Shown here piece after piece: positions 56,970-64,000 of a DNA stretch of 64,000 nt (positions are counted from its first letter, which is position 1; the number at the start of each line of letters is the position of its first letter). The stretch covers positions 62,001-126,000 of the forward strand of contig JAEEGS010000013.1 of NCBI GenBank assembly GCA_016280445.1, in the 5' to 3' direction. Source of the stretch: Bacteroidaceae bacterium (GTDB taxonomy: Bacteria; Bacteroidota; Bacteroidia; Bacteroidales; Bacteroidaceae). The notes below the pieces were generated by a model. It saw only the letters and a list, made by a program, of their open reading frames with translations, was not told the DNA's origin and ran no database searches. A program made the translations under genes and the position numbers.

Positions 56970-59483
56970 TTATTCTTCCACGTTTCCGTAACCGGTACCG
57001 TAGCCAGAACCATAACCATATCCATAACCGTAGCCGTAGCCATATCCATAACGGCTGTAATAGCCATACTTATGGTAGCCATATCGACCGCCTTCATAGA
57101 CAGTACCATTCAGCATGAGTGCCATATTCTTGTATCTCTTCTCATTGTACATCTCGTCAATCTTAGGCAGCATGCTGCGTTCCAGCAACTCTGCACGAAC
57201 GATGAAGAGCGTAAGGTCCACATAACGGTTGATGATGGTGGAGTCGGCCAACATTTCAACAGGAGGACAGTCAAGGAAGACAAAGTCGTACTCTTCGCGC
57301 AATGCCTTAATCATCTCCTCCAGACGTGGGCTATAGAGAAGTTCCGCTGGGTTAGGAGGCAGAGAACCACAAGGCAGCACATCAAGATTTGCATGCAGAG
57401 TTTCGCTCACAATCACCTCGTGGAAATCTTTAATGTCACCATTCAGATAACCTGTGATACCCTTCTTTGGATTCTCCACATACGTACTGAGCGATGCCTT
57501 ACGGAGGTCGAGGTCAACCACCACTGTCTTCTTGCCCTTGATGGCGTAACTAATCGCAAGGTTCATTGCCAAGAATGTCTTACCAGAACCTGGGTTGAAG
57601 GAAGAAGTCATCACGACCTTGTCGCCATTATGACCCAACATGAACTCGAGGTTGGCACGAACCACACGGAAGGCCTCGTTGACGATGTCGCGTCGGCGGT
57701 CTTTCACCACGATTTCATGCTTATATACCTCATCTTTCTTCTTCTTGCCCTTACCGCTCTTCAGTTTCAGCATCGTCATGATGTTGCGAAGAACCTTGAA
57801 ACGGCTTCTCTTGAACTTGCCCACAAATGGAATCTCACCAACATAAGGTACGACGAGATGCTCGATATCCTTACGTCCACGCACACGGGTGTTCATTGAC
57901 TCAAGGAGATAGATGACACCGATAGGAATTGCGAGTCCGATGGCGAAAGCAATGAGCAAAATCTTGTTTCTGGAAGGTGCAACTGGGGCATCAGAACCTA
58001 CTGCCCAGTTGATGATACGTGTATTGTAGGCTGTGAAAGTCTGACTGATTTCATTTTCCTCACGCTTCTGGAGCAAGAAGAGGTAAAGCGCCTCCTTCAC
58101 TTTCTGCTGACGCTCAACAGAGAGGATGTATTTCTCCTGCGTAGGGCTGGTGGCCAACTGAGAGTTGGAGATAGACTCTTTATGCTCCAATGTCTTGATT
58201 TGGCTGTTAAGCGTATAGATGTAGTTGTCAAGCGATGCAATAATCATCCTGCGCATCATGGCCAACTTCTGGTCAAGTTCCACAACTAAGGGGTTCTGCT
58301 CGTTGGTGTTGGCAGCATAGTTGTTGCGTTGCAAGAGGTCTGTATTATACTCAGAAATCTGTCTCTCGATGTTAGGATTATCAATGCCCGAGTTGGCTGG
58401 CAACAACTGGTTTTTAGAAATGGTGCTGTTGAGTTGCTGACGCACATAAGTGGCCATTGTCTTTCTGTTGTTGAAGTCCATCAACTCATCGAAGGTAGCG
58501 TTCGACTTGGCGAAATAAGCGCCTGCGGCCTGTGCTGCATCAGGGATGCGGCTGCTGCTCTTGTAAGATGAAATGTCGCTGTCGACCGAACCTAACTCTT
58601 TCTCGATGACTGCCAGACGGTCATCAATAAACTGAGAAGTGCTGACGGTGATTTGGTTCTTCTCCTTCAACCAGTTCTCGTTATAAACCTGAATGATGGT
58701 GTTGACGATGTCAGTGGCACGTTCGATGGACACATCGGTGTAAGAGATATCAATCACATCAGCGTTCTTGTCGGCCAGTTCGGCTTCCATCTTGCCAAGA
58801 CAAATCTGCGCAGCCACATTGGTGCGATACTTCACAATCTGGATTTCCTCGTTATCTCCCGTTGGGTTGGGCAGATAACTTGCGTTGTTGCTCACCACCA
58901 TAGCGCCTCCCCAAGCCGTCTTGACGGTGTCGAGCAATGCACCGCTGATGGTTTGGTCCACAGACTCGGCTCCAACGTTTTTAAGTTCAAGGGCGAACTT
59001 TTTGTCTTTGACGGTCAGGACACCTGTGAGTGACACATCGTCCATTCCGAGGAACTCTATCTTGTATGGGAGATTAGTTCCATAAAGGAGTTTATCATAG
59101 AAGAAACCCTTCTGGTAGTAGTCAACATCAAGACCCAGTTTGTCAACAACACCAGCCATCACAGCGGGCGACTTGACAGTGAGAATTTCATTAAACACGT
59201 TAGACTGCAATCCGAGGCTACCAAGTTCCGAGAGTTCGGTGATGGATCCCGAGCTACTCTTGGATTCTTCCTTGATGAGCACGGCTGCCATCCGTTGGTA
59301 TTGAGGAGGGGTTGTCTTGATATAGAAGAAGGCAATCAGCAAACACACGATGACTGAAGCCACTATCCAGCGCCATTTGTTAAGACAGAGGAAAAATATA
59401 TCAACAATGTTAATGGCGTTTGATTCTTCGTTTTCTTGTCCGGCAGAAATCACTTCCACCTGCTTTACATTCTCTTCTGACAT
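56970..59483 (-). CDS. Wzc-type polysaccharide co-polymerase/tyrosine autokinase
   Basis: An 837-aa inner-membrane protein with Wzz domain and fused BY-kinase. The first membrane segment (WIVASVIVCLLIAFFYI, about 40-56) and a second (LLIAFAIGLAIPIGVIYLL, about 505-525) enclose a periplasmic coiled domain. The kinase has Walker A FNPGSGKTFLAM (about 630), Walker A' VVVDLDLRKASLS and Walker B FVFLDCPPVEM. The C-terminus is a Tyr/Gly-rich tail (about 800-835, YGYGYGYGYGYG), the autophosphorylation cluster. It controls capsule or exopolysaccharide length and export together with the flanking phosphatase and Wza. Confidence 0.95.
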   Translation of the reverse strand: MSEENVKQVEVISAGQENEESNAINIVDIFFLCLNKWRWIVASVIVCLLIAFFYIKTTPPQYQRMAAVLIKEESKSSSGSITELSELGSLGLQSNVFNEILTVKSPAVMAGVVDKLGLDVDYYQKGFFYDKLLYGTNLPYKIEFLGMDDVSLTGVLTVKDKKFALELKNVGAESVDQTISGALLDTVKTAWGGAMVVSNNASYLPNPTGDNEEIQIVKYRTNVAAQICLGKMEAELADKNADVIDISYTDVSIERATDIVNTIIQVYNENWLKEKNQITVSTSQFIDDRLAVIEKELGSVDSDISSYKSSSRIPDAAQAAGAYFAKSNATFDELMDFNNRKTMATYVRQQLNSTISKNQLLPANSGIDNPNIERQISEYNTDLLQRNNYAANTNEQNPLVVELDQKLAMMRRMIIASLDNYIYTLNSQIKTLEHKESISNSQLATSPTQEKYILSVERQQKVKEALYLFLLQKREENEISQTFTAYNTRIINWAVGSDAPVAPSRNKILLIAFAIGLAIPIGVIYLLESMNTRVRGRKDIEHLVVPYVGEIPFVGKFKRSRFKVLRNIMTMLKLKSGKGKKKKDEVYKHEIVVKDRRRDIVNEAFRVVRANLEFMLGHNGDKVVMTSSFNPGSGKTFLAMNLAISYAIKGKKTVVVDLDLRKASLSTYVENPKKGITGYLNGDIKDFHEVIVSETLHANLDVLPCGSLPPNPAELLYSPRLEEMIKALREEYDFVFLDCPPVEMLADSTIINRYVDLTLFIVRAELLERSMLPKIDEMYNEKRYKNMALMLNGTVYEGGRYGYHKYGYYSRYGYGYGYGYGYGYGSGYGTGYGNVEE

Positions 59484-59551
59484 ATCCTATATCTTTATCT
59501 TTCTTATCCTTGAAGTAATTATCTGAACGCACACAAGTGCTTTGTTTTCTC

Positions 59552-60352
59552 TTACTTTTTCAGCAGCACTGCGATGGAGATGCCCACCGAAAGCACAGAC
59601 ATCCAGAACGATGGAGTGAGGAGCGTGTTGCCCGTCGCTGTCGAAGTGCGTGCCTTCACATTGTTAGGTTCTACATAAACAACATCATCTTGCTGCAACA
59701 TATAGACTGGTGAGGAAACCAATCCCTTGAAGTTGGTCATGTCCACTTCGTAAGTCTCCACCTGGCTGCCTGCCTTGCGGAAAACCTTCACATTCTTTCT
59801 ATTACCATACTGCGTGAGGTCGCCCGCACGTTCAATGGCATCGAGAATAGTGAACTGGTCGCGGTCAATCTGAACGACACCAGCCGACTTCACTTCTCCC
59901 AGCACACCTACATGCAGGTCTGCATATTCCACTGTTACGGTGGCATCTTTCACACCTTGCTCGGAAGTGACGAGACGTTGCTTCACCTTCTGGGCAATTT
60001 CGTTTCGGGTCAGACCTGCCACCTGAATGGTTCCCAAAATGGGGAAGTCAATATAACCCTGAGGGTCAACCGTGTAATAAGATACATAACCATAGCCACT
60101 GCTACTAGTAGTCGTCTGTCCCACACGGTTGCTCGTGGAAACCAAGTTAAACATAGTGGATATTTGTGGGTCACGACATGTCACCACAACCGAAATCTTA
60201 TCATAAGGTTTAATAGTGACAGCCTGCAAAGCATTTGTCACCTGATTTACATCCCCTGCGGATGTGTCTTGAAAATAACGAAAGTCTTTAATAGAACCGC
60301 ATGAACTCAAGATGAGCATGCACACGCTAAGCAAAATTAAATTTTTTTTCAT
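59552..60352 (-). CDS. Wza-type polysaccharide export lipoprotein
   Basis: A 266-aa outer-membrane lipoprotein with lipobox MLILSSCGS. Domain order: polysaccharide export domain (IKPYDKISVVVTCRDPQIS, YTVDPQGYIDFPILGTIQVA) and a SLBB domain (VLGEVKSAGVVQIDRDQFTI, DAIERAGDLTQYGNRKNV); a C-terminal hydrophobic helix (FWMSVLSVGISIAVLL) would span the outer membrane. Together with Wzc it forms the export conduit. The ATG at 60352 is used. The Wzc gene begins 68 nt downstream. Confidence 0.94.
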   Translation of the reverse strand: MKKNLILLSVCMLILSSCGSIKDFRYFQDTSAGDVNQVTNALQAVTIKPYDKISVVVTCRDPQISTMFNLVSTSNRVGQTTTSSSGYGYVSYYTVDPQGYIDFPILGTIQVAGLTRNEIAQKVKQRLVTSEQGVKDATVTVEYADLHVGVLGEVKSAGVVQIDRDQFTILDAIERAGDLTQYGNRKNVKVFRKAGSQVETYEVDMTNFKGLVSSPVYMLQQDDVVYVEPNNVKARTSTATGNTLLTPSFWMSVLSVGISIAVLLKK

Positions 60353-60415
60353 TTTTCTGCAGAATTTACACCATGCGTTTTTCGTCAAAAACAGCACGAC
60401 ATTTCATTTGTGATG

Positions 60416-60423
60416 CAAAGTTA
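60416..60423 (-). promoter_or_regulatory. Promoter -7 element of the wza-wzc-cpsB operon
   Basis: TAACTTTG, 64 nt before the Wza ATG at 60352. Confidence 0.6.
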
Positions 60424-60487
60424 CAACTTTTTTTCACCCTTTTGATGAAAAATCACTATTTTTTACTAAAAAAAGAAAAAGATTTAA

Positions 60488-60495
60488 TAATTTTG
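60488..60495 (+). promoter_or_regulatory. Promoter -7 element of glsA-glsB
   Basis: TAATTTTG, 17 nt before the ATG at 60513, divergent from the capsule-export promoter. Confidence 0.5.
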
Positions 60496-60512
60496 CATGA
60501 CATTTCAAGAAT

Positions 60513-61397
60513 ATGGTGACAGAAGGAGACGAATTTCGGGTCGATGTGGATAAAGTATTGAAGGACAAACTCGGCACAAAATCCAAGTTTGTTCCCTCAT
60601 TTTTGGTCACATGGCTGAAGAACATTATCCATCAAGACTGGATGAACGTACATCTGTGCGGGAAAGGCAAGGGGCAAGTAGGCGTGGAATGGTTGGACGG
60701 ATGCCTCGACTACCTGAACTGCAGCACGAAAGTGCAGACCAACATCGGTGGACACCTTCAAGAAGGGTTAGACGCACTTCCTTCCAATGAAAACGGACGC
60801 TACTTCACGATTGTGAGCAACCATCCGTTAGGAGGTCTGGACGGCATAGCACTGGGGTCCATCATCTGCCACAAATACGATAGCCAGATGGTTTATTTGG
60901 TGAATGATGTACTGATGAGTTTCAAGGGGCTGGCTCCACTCTGTGTGCCCATCAACAAACTGGGACGCAACAGCCGCAACTTTCCCAAGATGGTGGAGGC
61001 CGCATTCCAGGCACAGAAAAATGTGGTGATGTTCCCCGCTGGGCTTTGTTCCCGAAAGGGGGAAGACAATGTGATTCGCGACATCGAGTGGAAAAAGACC
61101 TTCATCTCGAAATCCGTACAATATCACAGAGACGTCATCCCAGTCCATTTCTCAGGGCACAACTCCGACCGATTCTACAATATCGCCCGATGGTGCAACC
61201 GGCTGCACATCAAGTTCAACTTCGCCCAACTCTATCTGGCCGATGAGATGTACAAAAACCAGGGGAAGACCTTTACGGTCACATTCGGAGAACCTATCCC
61301 GTGGCAGACTTTTGACAAATCGAAGACACCTGCAGAGTGGGCACAATGGGTGAAAGAAAGAGTCTACCAGCTTGGCGCCAACAATGTGCCCGCATAA
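60513..61397 (+). CDS. glsA: GlsA-type O-acyltransferase (glycine-lipid synthesis)
   Basis: A 294-aa lysophospholipid-acyltransferase-like protein. The active-site region is SNHPLGGLDGI; spacing from His to Asp is H-x5-D, against the usual H-x4-D. MFPAGLCSRKG supplies the second conserved box and FGEPIPW the third. In Bacteroides thetaiotaomicron GlsA adds the second acyl chain to N-acyl-glycine made by GlsB; the adjacent N-acyltransferase here supports the same role. It starts MVTEGDEFRV at ATG 60513 and lies 21 nt before glsB. Confidence 0.88.
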   Translation: MVTEGDEFRVDVDKVLKDKLGTKSKFVPSFLVTWLKNIIHQDWMNVHLCGKGKGQVGVEWLDGCLDYLNCSTKVQTNIGGHLQEGLDALPSNENGRYFTIVSNHPLGGLDGIALGSIICHKYDSQMVYLVNDVLMSFKGLAPLCVPINKLGRNSRNFPKMVEAAFQAQKNVVMFPAGLCSRKGEDNVIRDIEWKKTFISKSVQYHRDVIPVHFSGHNSDRFYNIARWCNRLHIKFNFAQLYLADEMYKNQGKTFTVTFGEPIPWQTFDKSKTPAEWAQWVKERVYQLGANNVPA

Positions 61398-61418
61398 AAG
61401 AACAAGGAAATACAAGAT

Positions 61419-62447
61419 ATGGAAGCAGAAATTATCGCACCCATACCCAAAGAGGTGCTTAAAGCAGAACTGACCGACGAGAGGCGTTTGCGCATGACCA
61501 GCAAAAGCAACAATGAAGTGTATGTGGTCACATGGCAGAATGCCCCCAATGTTGTACGTGAGATAGGCCGTCTCCGCGAGATTGCCTTCCGTGCGGCAGG
61601 TGGAGGCACGGGACTGGACTGTGACCTCGACGAGTTCGACACCATGGAGAACCCCTACAAGCAACTCATTGTGTGGAATCCCGAATCGGAAGAAATCATT
61701 GGTGGCTACCGCTATATCCTTGGCCCCGACATCAAATTTGACAAACAGGGTCAGCCCATTCTGGCCACGAGCCACATGTTCCACTTCTCCGAAGAGTTCA
61801 TCAAGGACTACTTGCCTTACACCATCGAGTTGGGACGCTCCTTTGTCACACTAGAATACCAGTCCACCCGTTCCGACGGCAAGTCCATCTTTGCCCTCGA
61901 CAATCTCTGGGACGGTCTGGGAGCCTTGGCTGTCATCATGCCTGGCTGCAAATACTTCTTCGGAAAGATGACCATGTACCCCAGCTACAACCGGAAGGGC
62001 CGCGACATGATTCTCTATTTCCTGCGCAAGCACTTTGGCGACAAGGACGGGCTGGTCATCCCCACCCAACCGCTCGAACTGGAACATGACCCCAAGGAGT
62101 TTGAGAGACTCTTCTGCGAAGACTCTTTCCACGAAGACTACAAGATTCTCAACCACGAGGTGCGTGCCCTCGGCTACAACATTCCTCCGCTCGTCAATGC
62201 CTACATGAGCCTCTCCCCCACCATGAAGATGTTCGGCACAGCCATCAACGACGGATTTGGCGATGTGGAAGAAACGGGTATCCTCATTGCCGTGAGTGAA
62301 ATCTACGACCAGAAGCGCATCCGCTACATTGACAACTTCGCCAAGGAACACCCTGAGTATGTGCGCATCACCAGTGGAGCCAACAAAGTCATCTACGAAC
62401 CCTCCAACAAAAAAGAACTGGAAGACGACTTTGACCCCGTGCAATAA
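61419..62447 (+). CDS. glsB: GlsB-type N-acyltransferase (GNAT, glycine-lipid synthesis)
   Basis: A 342-aa protein of the hemolysin/OlsB-like GNAT family, which joins an acyl group to an amino acid. FRAAGGGTGLDCDLDEFDTM, EEIIGGYRYILG, YTIELGRSFVTLEYQ and FGKMTMYPSYNRKGRDMIL are family features. In Bacteroides the enzyme starts glycine and serine-glycine lipid formation. It follows glsA by 21 nt and has its own terminator. The assignment rests on family and neighbour; no test of the substrate is possible here. Confidence 0.88.
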   Translation: MEAEIIAPIPKEVLKAELTDERRLRMTSKSNNEVYVVTWQNAPNVVREIGRLREIAFRAAGGGTGLDCDLDEFDTMENPYKQLIVWNPESEEIIGGYRYILGPDIKFDKQGQPILATSHMFHFSEEFIKDYLPYTIELGRSFVTLEYQSTRSDGKSIFALDNLWDGLGALAVIMPGCKYFFGKMTMYPSYNRKGRDMILYFLRKHFGDKDGLVIPTQPLELEHDPKEFERLFCEDSFHEDYKILNHEVRALGYNIPPLVNAYMSLSPTMKMFGTAINDGFGDVEETGILIAVSEIYDQKRIRYIDNFAKEHPEYVRITSGANKVIYEPSNKKELEDDFDPVQ

Positions 62448-62516
62448 AGCGCATTTTTGCAACTCCACATGTCAGACATGATTCTATAACACATATATTT
62501 ATATATAAAAGGAACA

Positions 62517-62556
62517 AAAGTGGCACAGAACAACAGTTTTTGTGCCACTTTCTTTG
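62517..62556 (+). terminator. Terminator of glsA-glsB
   Basis: AAAGTGGCACA (62517-62527) pairs perfectly with TGTGCCACTTT (62541-62551), loop 13 nt, then CTTTG. The trailing TTTG is also the -33 element of the next promoter, so terminator and promoter abut. Confidence 0.75.
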
Positions 62557-62583
62557 TCATTCCACCAAAAATGCCTACTTTTG
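62553..62583 (+). promoter_or_regulatory. Promoter of the CoA-transferase gene
   Basis: TTTG (62553-62556), 19 nt, TACTTTTG (62576-62583), full consensus, 39 nt before the ATG. Confidence 0.72.
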
Positions 62584-62622
62584 CACAAAATTTATCAAAC
62601 TGTGTATAATTAAGAACACTTT

Positions 62623-64000
62623 ATGGCATTTACAAGAATTACGGCTGCAGAGGCTGCAGCACTTATCAAAAACGGTGACAACATCGGTCTTTCAGGTTTC
62701 ACTCCAGCCGGAACACCCAAAGCGGTAACTGCAGAGATTGCAAAAATAGCACATGCTGAGCATGAGGCTGGACGTCCATTCCAAATTGGCATTTTCACAG
62801 GTGCATCCACAGGCCAGTCCTGCGACGGTGTCTTGTCCGACGAACAAGCCATCCGCTACCGTGCACCCTACACCACCAACTCCACATTCCGCAAGCACGT
62901 GAATGCTGGCGAGGTTGCCTACAACGACATCCATCTGGGCATGATGGCCCAAGACCTCCGTTACGGTTTCCTTGGCGATGTTGACTGGGCCATCATCGAA
63001 GTGTGTGCCATCGAGGAAGACGGCAAAGTCTATCTCACGGCAGCAGGTGGTATTTCCGCCACTGTGGCTCGTTTGGCCAAGAAGGGTGTGATTCTCGAAC
63101 TGAACGCTTATCACCCTGCCGAGTCAAAAGGTCTGCACGACGTGTACGAACCCCTTGACCCTCCTTGCCGCAAGCCCATTCCAATCGAAAAGGTGACCGA
63201 CCGCATCGGTACACCCTATCTCCAGATTGACCCCAAGAAGATTGTAGGTGTCGTGGAGTGCAACATCCCCGACGAGGCTCGTGCCTTCAAGGATGCTGAC
63301 CCCATCACCGACAAGATTGGCGAGAACGTGGCCAACTTCCTCATGAACGAGAAGAAGCGTGGCATCATTCCTCCAAGCTTCCTTCCTTTCCAGAGCGGTG
63401 TGGGCACAACAGCCAATGCCATCCTCTTCGCATTGGGCAGCAACCCCGACATGCCACAGATGGAGGTTTACACCGAGGTGCTCCAGAATGCCATCGTGGA
63501 TCTCATGTTCCAGGAGAAGGTGAAGTGCGCTTCCACTTGCTCGCTCACAGTGACCAACGACAAGTTGCAGAGCATCTACGACAATATGGACTTCTTCCGC
63601 GACAAGCTCGTGCTTCGTCCATCCGAGATTTCCAACAACGCTGAGGTGATTCGCCGTCTCGGCTTGATTGCCATCAACACAGCCATCGAGGTGGACCTCT
63701 ACGGACATGCCAACTCCACCCAGATTTGCGGCACCAAGATGATGAACGGCATCGGTGGCTCAGGCGACTTCGAGCGCAATGCCTTCCTCAGCATCTTCAC
63801 CTGCTCATCCGTAGCCAAGGGAGGTGCCATCTCGGCCATCGTGCCATTCTGCAGCCATGTTGACCACACCGAGCACGATGTCAACATCATCGTCACCGAG
63901 CAAGGTGTAGCCGACCTTCGCGGCAAGAGCCCCATCCAACGTGCACATGCCATCATCGAGAACTGCGCCCATCCCGACTACAAGCAACTCCTCTGGGACT
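62623..64000 (+). CDS. Acetyl-CoA hydrolase/succinate CoA-transferase family protein, 3' end missing
   Basis: The first 459 residues of a class I CoA-transferase that would move CoA between acyl groups such as acetate and succinate, or hydrolyse acetyl-CoA. It begins MAFTRITAAEAAALIKNGDN. IGLSGFTPAGTPKAV and FTGASTGQSCDGVL mark the N-terminal half; the second half has FQSGVGTTANAILFAL, EVYTEVLQNAIVDLM, EVDLYGHANSTQICG with the expected catalytic Glu region, and GIGGSGDFERNA. The family is about 500 residues, so only some 40 are cut off by the right edge. In Prevotella such enzymes take part in succinate/propionate or acetate formation. Confidence 0.93.
   Translation, partial: MAFTRITAAEAAALIKNGDNIGLSGFTPAGTPKAVTAEIAKIAHAEHEAGRPFQIGIFTGASTGQSCDGVLSDEQAIRYRAPYTTNSTFRKHVNAGEVAYNDIHLGMMAQDLRYGFLGDVDWAIIEVCAIEEDGKVYLTAAGGISATVARLAKKGVILELNAYHPAESKGLHDVYEPLDPPCRKPIPIEKVTDRIGTPYLQIDPKKIVGVVECNIPDEARAFKDADPITDKIGENVANFLMNEKKRGIIPPSFLPFQSGVGTTANAILFALGSNPDMPQMEVYTEVLQNAIVDLMFQEKVKCASTCSLTVTNDKLQSIYDNMDFFRDKLVLRPSEISNNAEVIRRLGLIAINTAIEVDLYGHANSTQICGTKMMNGIGGSGDFERNAFLSIFTCSSVAKGGAISAIVPFCSHVDHTEHDVNIIVTEQGVADLRGKSPIQRAHAIIENCAHPDYKQLLWD

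Overview
The window looks like a chromosome segment of a Bacteroidetes bacterium, most likely Prevotellaceae (a Prevotella-type xylan degrader). The evidence is sequence-internal: many genes are preceded by the Bacteroidetes -7 promoter element TAnnTTTG, sometimes with TTTG 19-20 nt upstream; Shine-Dalgarno sequences are weak; and lineage-typical genes are present (gldH, ricT next to holB, a DUF2851 protein, a LepB of about 495 aa, a glsA/glsB glycine-lipid pair, a BASS transporter, Reg_prop/AraC hybrid-sensor parts). No species can be named from the sequence alone. Gene starts were chosen by domain fit, signal peptides and ATG position. Domain calls rest on motif recognition, not on database searches.

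Layout. 1-6.6 kb: a leftward xylan-utilisation operon (GPH-type sugar symporter, secreted GH10 xylanase, cytoplasmic GH43, xylulokinase, GH2 enzyme running off the left edge). 7-14.6 kb: a small TonB-like protein facing a rightward series (zinc peptidase, membrane protein, secreted protein, metF, holB, ricT, gldH). 14.6-21.2 kb: a repeat-rich accessory stretch with a toxin-antitoxin pair, a leader-like small peptide and a 1191-aa modular surface protein, flanked by many copies of a composite dispersed repeat. 21.2-26.2 kb: an rRNA methyltransferase, a beta-propeller sensor lacking any kinase domain, and an M6 metalloprotease. 26.3-35 kb: leftward glucuronoxylan genes (GH67, UDP-glucose dehydrogenase, a membrane-anchored receiver/AraC regulator lacking a kinase, GH115, a phosphate-selective-type porin). 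35-41 kb: MFS transporter, two small membrane proteins, patatin, sialate/acetyl-xylan esterase, second patatin. 40.8-51 kb: housekeeping genes (cinA-type, envC-like, DUF4292, TPR, dut, dgt, BASS transporter, nucleoside kinase, Na/Pi transporter). 51.4-51.6 kb: tRNA-Arg(CCT) and tRNA-Trp(CCA). 51.7-56.2 kb: DUF2851, dapB, lepB, WbqC. 56.2-60.4 kb: capsule-export trio (PHP phosphatase, Wzc-type kinase, Wza). 60.5-64 kb: glsA, glsB and an acetyl-CoA hydrolase/CoA-transferase cut by the right edge.

How the parts fit. The two carbohydrate clusters together can cut glucuronoxylan: GH10 opens the backbone, GH67 and GH115 remove (methyl)glucuronic acid, the esterase removes acetyl groups, the symporter imports oligosaccharides, GH43 frees xylose inside the cell and xylulokinase phosphorylates xylulose. 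No SusC/SusD pair is present in the window. The most unusual items are the two separated, catalytically incomplete halves of a hybrid two-component regulator, the composite repeat family at 14.6-21.1 kb, the GACGTCG palindrome family, and a C-terminal module shared by secreted proteins.
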